The position numbers were made by a program, and so were the translations under genes. A DNA stretch of 64,000 bases from Warburgia ugandensis (taxonomy: Eukaryota; Streptophyta; Magnoliopsida; Canellales; Canellaceae). The notes beneath the pieces are model-generated. The model worked only from the letters and a program-made list of their open reading frames with translations, was not told where the DNA came from and searched no databases. Each line of letters starts with the position of its first letter. The stretch's first letter is position 1. Shown one piece after another: positions 1 to 10,050 of the stretch. The stretch covers positions 62,965,880 to 63,029,879 of the forward strand of contig CP141132.1 of the NCBI GenBank assembly GCA_035236585.1, given 5' to 3'.

Positions 1-739
1 AGAAGAAAGGCCCTTGAGGCATGGGATGGATGTAATTTTGGCAACTGGGCTATCTACCTTAAGTCGACCTGTGCTTTCAAGAGGAGGGGTGAATTGGGCT
101 CTAAAACAAACTTATGGTGTTTTTTGCACAAAGACCTTAAAGCAAAGAGTAATGAAGATGAAAATCGTTTCTATTAGGCAAATCAACAAACACCTAGATG
201 ATTGAGACTATGAGTGGAACAGTTCTGCACTTTCTGTCCATACCACTAACCACGTCAAACTCCTGTACCGAGGCGTTTTCCTATCCATCTGCATGCAACT
301 GCAGCGGATTACTCCCTTCGGATTCATATAACGCAGTCCTGATCAAACGATGTAAATGCAGTTAGGGTTGATCAATGATTGTTTTGCATACGTCAGTCCA
401 TACGACACGCAAAATTTTTCAAATGATCAAACTTACAAGCTGCAATTCCTTCTTCACCTCCATCCCCACTGCTGAATCCTTCTTTATGTTCCCAATATCA
501 GCAACATTAACAGTTAGCCCTTAAGCACAAAACCATTTAGAAGTCCTCCGGCGAAGCACAACGCACCAAGACCTGCGCCATACCGAAATTCCAGATCACA
601 AAACTTCTTCTCTACACGCCACAACCGTTGAGTTCGGTTGTCTGGGAGCCGTCCCCCTTGGTGCAATTACGACCACGTAAACTTCATTGTAGTAGGATCT
701 CTCATATAAATCTGCTATGGGGGAGTTTGCAACATTTTG
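1..739. other. unassigned sequence; possible weak exon on minus strand
   Basis: No gene is recognised. On the minus strand, 519 to 437 reads as an open segment (residues LTVNVADIGNIKK and onward to KKELQL). It is preceded by an AG and followed by a good donor (GTAAGT at 436-431), so it could be a single exon of an unknown gene. The next downstream AG, near 349, gives only a short tail before a stop. I do not recognise the peptide and no larger gene model holds together. Confidence 0.2.
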
Positions 740-938
740 ACATTCTACTTTGGGGTAAAGGGGTAGCCCAACGTATGCATGATTTAGGAAAGTGCAGACT
801 ACAAGGGTCAATAGTACATAGCTTTACCCTCCATTTTACAAAAGGCTGTTTCTACGTCTTGAACCCGTAACCTCAAGATCACGCAACAACAATTCTACCA
901 TTATGCCAAGGCTCTCCTTCACATTCTACTTTGGGGTA
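740..938 (-). mobile_element. Au-like SINE with 18-bp target-site duplication
   Basis: The body at 758-920 lies in reverse orientation: the GGGTAGCCC 3' end comes first, then the block with 'cttgaacccgtaacctcaagatcac' (B-box side), then 'gccaagg' (A-box side). It is flanked by perfect 18-bp direct repeats ACATTCTACTTTGGGGTA at 740-757 and 921-938. tRNA-derived SINEs of the Au type share this layout. The perfect TSD makes the insertion boundaries firm. Confidence 0.88.
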
Positions 939-1829
939 TACACTTCTTAAACTGTCGAAACACAAGCATGTACAAAATCCCCCAAACGCACTCCATTTAC
1001 CTGCTGACTAAAAGAAAACGCACACCAAGGATTATACAGCCGCCACGGAAAAAGGAGGATAACTATTCAATGCCTCAACAAATGTCACTAACTCAAACTT
1101 TCCTCTTCCACCTTCCTCTGCAGTCAATACCTACAATTCAGAGGACAAAACAAAATGTCATATTGACAAATGAAAAACATAAAATACATGCACTAGTATA
1201 GAATACATGAGCATCAGGAAAGCAATCAGAGCTTACAGAAGCTTCTGCTATTTTCTTCACGAATAATTCCTGCGAATCAGGCCAAACAAACTTCGACCAA
1301 TTCAGTAATCTTATGGGCCGCAAAAACACCTTATGGGACCGTAACCCTTCAAATTGTTCGTATGCTCAAACTTACTCACTTCTTCAGGAATGGTCTCCAC
1401 AGAGAACCATTACAACTCTCCTCTCCAACTGAACCAGCATAATTGTTACATCCGGGTAGCCCAACAATTCCAGCAGCATCCTTCATCTAAGTCACAAGCG
1501 GCGGCCCCCGACCTCAAACAAACCCCCACCGTACCATCCCAACACCAATCCAAGCAATCTCTCCGAACAAGTCACGTCCCCGGGGACCTCGAATAATTGA
1601 CTAGAAAAGGATTTACAAAGACTATCCTTACAGAACCTTGGAAGGGATGCATAAAAAAGGCCTAGCATGTAAGGCTTGCATGTGCTGCCAACTTCAAGGT
1701 TCTGGTGGGATTAACAGCACATTAATTTAACCATGCTAATCCGGTCAGCTAAAGTACAACGTAACAGACAACTTCGTTAACGCAGGTAAAAAACAATCAC
1801 AGGCCGACACAAATTAATGTTACGCACTC
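939..1829. other. unassigned sequence; possible exon on minus strand
   Basis: No gene is recognised. On the minus strand, about 1317 to 1237 is an open segment (LLNWSKFVWPDSQELFVKKI then AEAS) that looks protein-like, preceded by an AG and followed directly by a GTAAGC donor at 1236-1231. It may be an exon of the same unknown gene as the segment at 437-519. A plus-strand open stretch at 1354-1596 rich in Gln, Ser and Pro is not recognisable either. Confidence 0.2.
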
Positions 1830-2010
1830 CCAGCACTCTTGGCACAATGGTTGGGTCGTAGCCATGTGACCTGAAGGTCAAACATTCAAAGAATGAAAAC
1901 AGCCTCTTACAAAATGTAAGGTAAGACTGCATACTATAAGCCCTTTGTAGTCTGCACCTTTTACAGACCCTGCATACACAGGATCTTTGTGAACCAGACT
2001 ACCCTTTTTA
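1830..2010 (+). mobile_element. diverged Au-like SINE, plus orientation
   Basis: This copy reads in the sense orientation: 'cttggcacaatggttgg' (A-box side), 'gtgacctgaaggtcaaacattcaaag' (B-box side), 'cagcctcttacaaaatgtaag', 'gtaagactgcatactataagccctttgtagtctgcacc', and a 3' end 'gactacccttttt'. The order matches the full-length copy at 43458-43641. Divergence is high and I see no convincing target duplication, so it is old. Confidence 0.7.
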
Positions 2011-2571
2011 CTTCGGGCACTCCTGAACCGTTTTCACTGCATAAAGCCTTCTGCACTTGCCACACGCTTTACTTCAACAGTCAGTCAGTGCGTGTAGCTG
2101 CAACCAAAACCAAATCAATTGTGCAGCAAACCCATCACCATGGACTAATCAACAAAAAACGTAAAGTTTACCAAACAAAATCTCACAAACCGTACAACCG
2201 TCCAACCCATCAAAGGCTACATGATTAGTCCACTATCGGCGACTCTTTACAAGTGTGCAATCCACCCAACTTCAAATCCACAAGAGACCGGGCCCCAATG
2301 CCAACAAACGGGGTCATTTCCTATGGCTTAAATTCGCCAAGACAACGTAGACATTGTTTGGTTTGGAACGCTCTCTAAATTAGCTATGCCTTTCAATCCA
2401 AACCGTCCGCACTGAAATTTAAATTACATTGAAGAGTTAACTAAGAACTATCAGAGACGGCTGTTGGGATCTATTCTGAAACTATGCTTCACCTTCACTG
2501 ATCTCTTACTGAAGTTCAAGCCGACTCATGACCCACATGAGCGAGAGGCAGACAGAGTTAAGTTACTGTTC

Positions 2572-2574
<3 letters not shown>

Positions 2575-2612
<38 letters not shown>
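2575..2612. repeat. (GA)n microsatellite
   Basis: An uninterrupted GA dinucleotide run of about 19 units. The flanks at 2011-2574 and 2613-2842 contain no gene or repeat that I recognise. Confidence 0.95.
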
Positions 2613-2615
<3 letters not shown>

Positions 2616-2856
2616 ATGCGCGACAGAACTTTCTAGCCGGGAAATAACAACTCAGTGCAGACCAAATCTAACCAGCGACTACAGGGTTGCAGCAGAAGCT
2701 ACTTGAACATTGTTTGTCGCAAGTTGCCCAAACTAAACGTTTCTCTGCATCTCCAGATCTCCTACAGCGATCACCTGCTTTTTTATCTTCCTCACGTATA
2801 CACTTTAGTGACAAACAACAAACATTGTTACCCATATCCAAGTGATTGTCACAAGA

Positions 2857-5700
2857 TTCATCATCATCATCAAGACCTTATCCCAATTTTGAGGGTCGGC
2901 CATATGAATCTTATTCCTTCATTCCTCTCTATTAAGTAACATGGTTTCATTTAGTCCCAAAGTTTTTAAATCTTTCTTCACCACTTCTATTCACATTCTT
3001 TTGGGCCTTCCCCTTGCCCTTTTAAAACCTTCTACTTACATTGCCTCACTTCTTCTAACTGGTGCCGTTTTCTGTCTCCTTTGAATATGTCCAAATCATC
3101 TAAGTATAGTCTCCATCATCTAGTTACCCATTGGTGTTACCCTTACATTTTCTCTAATATTTTCATTCCTAATTCTATCATTTCTTGTCTTACCACTCAT
3201 CTATCTCAACATTCTCATTTTTGCGACACTCATCATAAGGGCATGATGTTCCTTAAGTGCCCAACACTCTGATCCATAGATAATGGCCGGCCTTTTAGTT
3301 TGAGTGGCACCCGCCGATCACACAAAACTCCATATGCACACATCCATTTGTTCCAACCCGCTTAGATTCTCTGGGTAACCTCCCTCTCAATCTCTCCACT
3401 CTCATGAATCATTGATCGTAAGTACCGAAAGTTGTCTTTTACGGGGACTTCTTGGTTATCAATCTTGATTGGTGTTCGACTCCTACTCACCTTGCTAAAA
3501 TTGCATTCAATATATTCTATCTTAGTTCTGCTGAATTTAAACCCTTTAGATTCTAATGCTTCTCTCCATAACTCTATCTTTGTATTTACACCCTCTATTG
3601 TCTCATCAATTAAGACTATATCATTTGCAAATAGTATGCACTAGGGAATCTCCTCGGGCAAATGTTTTGTTAACTCATCCATAACCAACGTGAAAAAGTA
3701 TGGACTCAATGAAGATCTTTGGTACAATCCTACAGTGACAGGAAAATCACCGGTCTCACCACTAGCAGTCTTAACATTTGTTACCGCTCCCTCGTACATA
3801 TTTTTAATTATGTTTGTATACCCTACAAAACCCCTTTCTCTCCTAACACCCTCCATATTAACTCTCTAGAGACTCTATCATAAGCTTTCTCTAACTCGAT
3901 AAAGACCATGTAGAGGTCTTTCCTCCTCTTCCTATATTTTTTTACCAATTATCTTAGTAAAAAAATAACTTCCATGGTGGACCTCTAAGGCACGAAACCA
4001 AACTGATTCTCCAATACACTTGTCTCATGCTGTAGCCTCTTCTCAATCACTCTTTCAAAAAGTTTCATAGTGTAATTCATAAGGTTGATCCATCGATAAT
4101 TAATGCGGCTTTGTATATCTCCTTTATTCTTATAAATTGGTACAATAGAGCTTTTTTACCACCCATCCAGCATTTTCTTTGATTTTATAATCTTATTAAA
4201 CAACTCGGTAAACCAAACTACCCCAATATCTCCATATGCTTCTAAATCTCTATTGGTATACTATCGGGTCCCATGGCCTTTTTAGATTTTATCTTTTTCA
4301 AGGCCTCTTTCACTTCAGGTATTCTAATCTTACGTTCATATCTATAACATCCAATGTTATTTTGGTTCATAGTATTTTCAATCCCTATATTCTCAGAGCC
4401 ATTGTCATTTAATAATTTTTGAAAGTACGTCTCCCACCTTTGTTTAATCTCATTATCTTTGACTAATACCCTTTGATCATCACTTCTAATGCACCTAACA
4501 TGATCTAAGTCCTTACCCTTTTATTTTTTTACTTTTACAAGTTTAAACACATCTATCTCACCTTCTCTTATTCCTAATATATTCTATAACTCATCATATG
4601 CCTTAAGTTTAATCTCACTTACTATTCTCTTAGTAACCTTTTTAGCATTCTTATATTGTTCATAGTTTTCATTATTTTTAGTTTTCTGTCATGCTTTAAA
4701 ACACATCCGTTTTTCTTTAATAACTTTTTACACTATTTTACTCCAACACAATGTTTCCTTTACTAATTGCCTTTTACCTTTAGATACTCCCAAGACATCT
4801 TTTGTCACTTTCTTAATGGTCCCAGCAATATTAATCCACATAATATTTACTTCTGTTTCATAGTTCCAGTTTCCTTCTACCATCAACTTATTTTTGAATG
4901 AGGTTATTTTCTCCTTTTAAGTTTCACCACTTAGTTTTTGTACACCTATTAAGTTCATTTCTTTTCCTCCATCTTTTGATATGGATATCTATAACCCTTA
5001 ACCTATGTTGTGAGGTTAAACTCTCACAAGGTATCACCTTGCAATCCTTACACATTGATCATTTAGTATTCCTAAATAGAAAGAAGTCTACTTGGCTTTT
5101 ATGAAGTCCACTTTTAAAGGTTATTAATTGTTCATCCCTCTTCTTAAAGAATGTATTTGCAATGGCTAGGTTATATGACAAAGAGTGTATTAAGTGTTCA
5201 TTTCGTTCACCTATATCATACCCTCTGTGTATTCTATCATATCCTTCGTTTTCTTTTCCAACGTGACCATTTAAGTATGCTCCTATAAATATCCCCTCAG
5301 TGTTGGGAATTTCTTGCATGACTCTCTCCATATCTTTCCAAAACTATTTCTTAATTATATCTTTTAACCCTACTTGTAGTGCATATACACTTATAATATT
5401 TATGATCTGCTCTCCTAGTACAAGTTTTATTATTATAATTCTATCACTAATTCTTTTAACATCCTCAACTTTATCTTTTAATTTTTTATCCACTATTATT
5501 CCTATGTCATTTCTGTTATTATCCTTTCCTACATACCATAATTTATACTCATCGATTTCTGTAGCTTTAGCCCCTTTCCACTTGGTTTCTTGGACACAAG
5601 CTATGTTGACCCTCCTATGTTTCATCATGTTTACTAACTCTAAACTCTTACCTGTCAATGTCCCTATATTCCATGTGACAATACAAATCTTATGCTCTTA
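2857..5700 (-). pseudogene. RTE LINE ORF (endonuclease plus reverse transcriptase), decayed
   Basis: Read on the minus strand, 5658-5344 and 5331-5059 give an exonuclease-endonuclease-phosphatase (EEP) domain, with the motifs CVQETKWKG and GAYLNGHVGKENEGYD and a following SQVDFF. The two pieces are in different frames. Reverse transcriptase follows near 3900-3560, with the segment DFPVTVGLYQRSSLSPYFF. The catalytic F-A-D-D box reads F-A-N-D (codons near 3625-3636), and a TAG stop lies three codons upstream. The C-terminal connection region follows down to 2880. The family nicks target DNA and reverse-transcribes its own RNA there. The loss of the first catalytic Asp and the many breaks make this copy inactive. 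Confidence 0.85.
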
Positions 5701-5756
5701 AGATATCCTATTTTATTAGTGCCCTTCTCGATCTTCATGGCATGAACCCAGGTCCA

Positions 5757-5898
5757 TTTTGTCACTGCACCTGAGTTTTGATGCAGCGCATCGCTTCTGA
5801 GGGGACGCTCTAGCATCCCTTGCCCATTTTTCACAACACCCGGGATCTAATGTAAAGCATCGCTTCTAGGGGAACGCCCTAGCAATCCTTGCCCATTT
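5757..5898 (-). repeat. RTE 5' UTR tandem repeats (units 1 and 2; unit 3 lies at 9118-9180)
   Basis: Two adjacent units of about 70 bp share 'gcatcgcttct', 'ggggaacgccctagca' and 'cccttgcccatttttcac'. A third unit, 'tcacccaggatccaatacaac...cttatggggtacgccctagc', is found only after the LTR, at 9118-9180. The LTR therefore landed inside a three-unit array in the RTE 5' region. Confidence 0.75.
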
Positions 5899-6734
5899 TT
5901 CACCTATGATACCCTGAGTTTTCTAAATCTTTTTCAATTACATATAGTAGTAGTAAGAAGAGTAATTTTATAAGATAGGCTGGATCCCTGAAGTAAAACT
6001 CAAAATTTATTTTAAAAAAAATTCGCAATGTTAAGGAAAAATACTCAATAAAGAAAACCTTGAGGGTCATTTACACCCGAAAACTACATTGTTGAGTAAA
6101 ATCACTTTCAGACACTCTGAGCATGCTCAAATGTAAAACCATGAGAAATTATGCAAGCTGTAAAGAGACGATGATAATAAAATCCCAAAGCTCCAGGGTC
6201 CATCCAAAATTACCACACCATCCATGTATAAGTACATGCACACAATACAGTGGTATGGGTATAATATATCAAAATATACAAACATCTAGGTAGAGTCCCA
6301 AAAGTCTAATAAAGGTCAAAGACGTAAACTACTGTGTCTCTAAACACAAAAAGTATATGGTCCTCAGGTCCTCGTCCAAATCCACGCTAGTCCAGCCGCT
6401 TCTCTCTCTGTCTGTTGCTCTCCAACTTTGAGGCATTGCAAAACAAAGCAATACTTCAACAAGCTATACTTGTGTAGGTGATTCACATTTAATAATAAAT
6501 ATAAATATAATCAAAAGGGCACTAAGTATCATAATCATGGCAAAATCTTATAAGACAAAGTATACAAGGCATGTGAACCCCCAATATCCCTAATGAATAA
6601 TTTGAGAAATCATGCGCTAAGCAAAATCTTATCAGTCTAAATATCATATGTCATGATCATGGGAAGTTGTACACAATTAAGTCGTATGAGTGCCTCAATT
6701 GCACTCACGACAATGGCAATTAGTACTCATTCTA

Positions 6735-6980
6735 ACCCTGGGTCCCTCATGTGCAGCCTGGACTAGTCTATTTCCCGACAGAAGCCCGTCAGCCCAAACT
6801 ACTAGGATGCCCTCAAATCGGTACAAGACCCGGCTTACCCCGCTTCACCCAATACAATTCGACCTTAGGTCCCTCACATGCGGCCCGCATCAGTCTATTT
6901 CTCGACGGAAGCCTGTCAGCCCAAACTACTGGCCCGCTCTCACATCGATATAAGACCCGGCTTATCCCGCTTCACCCAAT
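6735..6980. repeat. 127-bp direct duplication inside the solo LTR
   Basis: Two copies begin at 6735 and 6862. Both contain 'tcagcccaaactact', 'aagacccggctta' and 'cccgcttcacccaat'. They are clearly diverged, so the duplication is old and may belong to the LTR subfamily. Overlapping open frames across it are a by-product. Confidence 0.8.
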
Positions 6981-7894
6981 GGTCTCAATCCAGGTCCAGG
7001 ATAGAGTGTAATCCATCACATATCAAAATCACAGGTAATTATGTAATCAAATATCACAATAACAAATATGGAGTATTAAACACATACAACAAAATAAGGT
7101 AGTACATAAGACATATGCCTCAAGAATTTTAGATAAGTCACAATCGATGAAATGAAGAGTGAAATTCCAATGTGATCACCTACGTCAATAATTGCAATAG
7201 TCTAATCAGGCATGTAGATAATGTCACGCCGTGCGCCTTGATGTACCTGTCATATTATAAGCCATGGGTCATGTGGTGTTCACACATCTCAAATAGACAT
7301 CCCCAACTAATAACTTTCCTGATCTAATGGTTAATCCTAGGTTAGCGGCTCATATCACCTGTTTAACCCTTCATTAGGGAAATCCTAAGCTAGATGTTGG
7401 TCTTTCTAACATCTATCATTATATGTCAGCATTGATTGTTAATCCTAACCATTTTCATCACGATCCATTAAATTCTATTTCATTTAGTGATTCACATGTG
7501 TCTTTATGACGGTGTGTCGATCTGACAGTCAGATCACTCTCTAATTAGCACCTCCTAAGACACCTGTTTAGTTCGACAATCAAGATCATTTTTTTTGGCA
7601 ATCCAATGAGATCTGCCCTTCCAACCCCTAGATCATTTCATGTTTGATGTATACAACACAGGTTTAAGGCCTGATCATACATTGATAGGCTTGATCTAAG
7701 TTATCTAATAGTATTTTGTAGTTTAACTATTTAAAAGTTGCTCCAAACTAGGCTTTTATCTTAAATCTAGGTCCGCCTCATTGAGACGATCACAACGCGT
7801 ATTTCGGATCGTGATTTGGACCTCTATAGCTCCTAAAATCACATTTTTTTAAATGGACGGTCAGAAGAACTCAAATTGGGAAAAAGGGCCTGCC

Positions 7895-8170
7895 GCATGT
7901 GCAACGTGTGCGCTGCACATGTGCTATCTGCGTGCACGGGAGTACAGCACCCGTGCGCACGAGCATGCCGTCTACGTGTGCATGCGTTGCATGCGTACCA
8001 TTCGTGTGCACGTGCATATAACCCGCATGTGCACTGCACTCGTGTCACACGCATGGCGCGCACAGGTAGCACCACGAGTTACGTGTGTGGCACACCGCAT
8101 CGCGGGCATGCATCACTCCTGGTTGTGTTGCGTGTCGACGTGTGGCACGCGGGTGTCGTGCATGCGCTCG
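7895..8170. repeat. GC-rich CGTG/CATGCA block in the LTR
   Basis: This stretch is dominated by alternating purine-pyrimidine words (gtgcgc, gcatgc, acgtgtgc, cgtgcac), in contrast to the AT-rich surroundings. A comparable GC-rich block lies in the LTR at 22020-22200. It explains the longest open frame of the region (7853-8614), whose product is Cys/Arg/His-rich and not recognisable. Confidence 0.6.
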
Positions 8171-9899
8171 CCTCCCAACTTCGCTTGTCGATCTATCGCC
8201 GTTGCCAGGGACGATGACTGGACTAATTTGCCATTGCTGGAGACGACCACCGAAATCCGGTCGCCACGACCCCAGGTGCCCCATTTTTTACGATTTTTAC
8301 ACCATTTTGTTCAGTTTTTCACATGCATTTCATTTTCAAACTCCATTTTAACATATTCCTTCATTATCTGCCATTTTTTCACTATTTTTACCAGGCTCCT
8401 AAAAACCCTCATTTTACCGTTTTCTTGGTTTTTCGGCATCTCTAGCCGTCCGATTACCATGAAAACTCATGAGTTTGTTCTTTGCATCATCATGTACAAG
8501 ATGAACAGTTCAGATCATCATCTGACACCTTTTCATCAACTTATTTCAATGATATCAGTAACGCTTAAAACTTACCGGAAAACGGCAAGTCCACGCTATT
8601 TTCCAGTGAAATAAGGTAACTAATCTTTAGAAAAGGGAGGGCAACAGAGAGGACGATCCTACCTTGGTCAGGATAGCTGAAGGGGGAGGGCTTCGTCGAA
8701 TGAGGCAATGCAGTTGCTGGTGATGGCTGTCGCTGAAGATGGCCGTCACCTATGGCTTGTACAACTAGTGTTACGGGAAAACGAGAGGGGTAGGTGCATT
8801 TAAGGCACCCCCCTCTTAAATGCATTGTGGATGCCTATCTTGTCATGGACGGCTATGATGACTACGTGGGCCCTCCTTGTGAATTGACGATTCTGCCCCT
8901 CTAAGTAATTTCATTTAAATACAAAAATTAAAATAATTTGCATTTTTACTCCGATCTCTGATTTTAGTGTTTTTAGTGGCTTTGGACTCCATTTTTCGAG
9001 CACATCTCAAATATTGAGATTTTAACTCGAGATTCCATCTCTAAATTTCTCAAATTCTCAAATTTCCAAAATTCATAAAATTAATTATTCTAGAATTTAA
9101 AAATAACGAATGTTACATCACCTCACCCAGGATCCAATACAACGCGTCACTTATGGGGTACGCCCTAGCTTGAGGGAATATCAGTTTTCGATTCATGTCA
9201 TATTAGTGTTTTCATATTAGGGTTTCCATAGTTTTAAAAAGCTGAAGATGATTTTCTTTTCTTCCTTACCAGCAAGAAAGAAATAACAAAATCATTTTCA
9301 ACTTCTCTCTTAACGGTTAGCACCTGACGCAAGGGTTGCTATATTTTAAGAAGTTGGAGATGATTTTCATCCCTTCCTTGCAAACTAATATTCAAATGCA
9401 TATTCATTTGCAAGCAGAAAATAAATAACAAAATCATCTTCAACTTCTCCCTTGTCGGCTGGCACTTGACGCAAGACCCTCCTTTTTCATCTGGGTTTGG
9501 GACCGGCATTGGTGGAGTTTGATTGTCACAAGAATATGTTCACAAATTGATTAATTACTATAAGGGATTGGGGTGCCTTGCCACAAATTCATTAACGATG
9601 TAGGTTCCAGTGCTTGCTGACATACTAATAATAGTAAGTAGAGGAAATTCGGTTGCCTCTATGAATGCAATTCTGCCATTCTTGTATCATGATTATGTTC
9701 CTAGTAGGACACAAGATATGTATGTTTCAAACATATTGTATCTCGTTGTCTAGAAACTAATTACACATAATTTCGTCAACATATCAAAATGCTTCAAAGT
9801 TTAACTCGTTCCCTTCAATTCATATTTAACACCACCCAGAACAATAACCTATATATGATTGCTTATTTTTCCACTTCTAATTTTACTAGCTGAACTACA

Positions 9900-10050
9900 T
9901 GGGAAGGGGTAGACCACAAAGTCTATAGTACACAGCCTTACCTTGTATTTTTGCAATAGTATTTTCACACCTCGAGCCTATAATCTCAAGGTCACATGAC
10001 TATAATTCTACCTTGCATTTTTGCAAGAGTATTTTTGCGCCTCAAACCAT
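9900..10050 (-). mobile_element. two Au-like SINE fragments in tandem
   Basis: 9900-10010 matches the 3' two-thirds of the SINE in reverse orientation ('gggtagaccac', 'cagccttaccttg', 'tttttgcaa', 'cctataatctcaaggtcacatgac'). 10011-10050 repeats the segment 'accttgcatttttgcaagagtatttttgcgcctcaaacc' in the same orientation. A (TA)n run follows at 10052-10074. The rest of 9534-10964 holds no gene or element that I can identify. Confidence 0.65.

Larger units (their letters stand above)
5905..9117 (-). mobile_element. solo LTR (3.2 kb), Ty3/Gypsy-like, inserted in the RTE
   Basis: The left end is TATGATACCC (probably TGTGATACCC originally) and the right end is GTTACA. The 5-bp duplication TCACC lies at 5900-5904 and 9118-9122. 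The two ends are imperfect inverted repeats of the TGTAAYACCC type, seen in the other long LTRs of this window. The two-hairpin module at 6428-6472 shows the LTR lies in reverse orientation. No primer site or internal region remains, so it is a solo LTR. Placement in the Tekay/Del chromovirus group is inferred from end sequence and length. The open frames inside it look like chance. Confidence 0.82.
2843..9533 (-). mobile_element. full-length RTE-clade LINE split by a solo LTR
   Basis: The 14-bp duplication TGATTGTCACAAGA occurs at 2843-2856 and again at 9520-9533 and brackets a minus-strand RTE element. The 3' end (left) is a (TGA)n tail preceded by the codons for a C-terminal ADP-type ending. 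The 5' end (right) has the leader typical of plant RTEs (minus strand begins 'ccaccaatgccggtcccaaac'). Removing the 3.2-kb LTR at 5905-9117 and one 5-bp TSD copy leaves about 3.4 kb, the usual size of a complete RTE. The reading frame is broken by several stops and frameshifts, so the copy is dead. The 340-bp leader part at 9181-9519 contains two related inverted-repeat blocks (about 9240-9320 and 9350-9470). Confidence 0.88.

Noticed and set aside
6690-7102. Three overlapping Pro/Arg-rich frames
   Set aside because: Arise from the 127-bp duplication in the solo LTR; mutually exclusive phases.
7853-8614. Longest open frame (253 aa), plus strand
   Set aside because: Lies wholly inside a solo LTR, over a CGTG-rich block that lacks stops by composition. 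The Cys/His/Arg-rich product has no recognisable domain, and other frames over it are open too.
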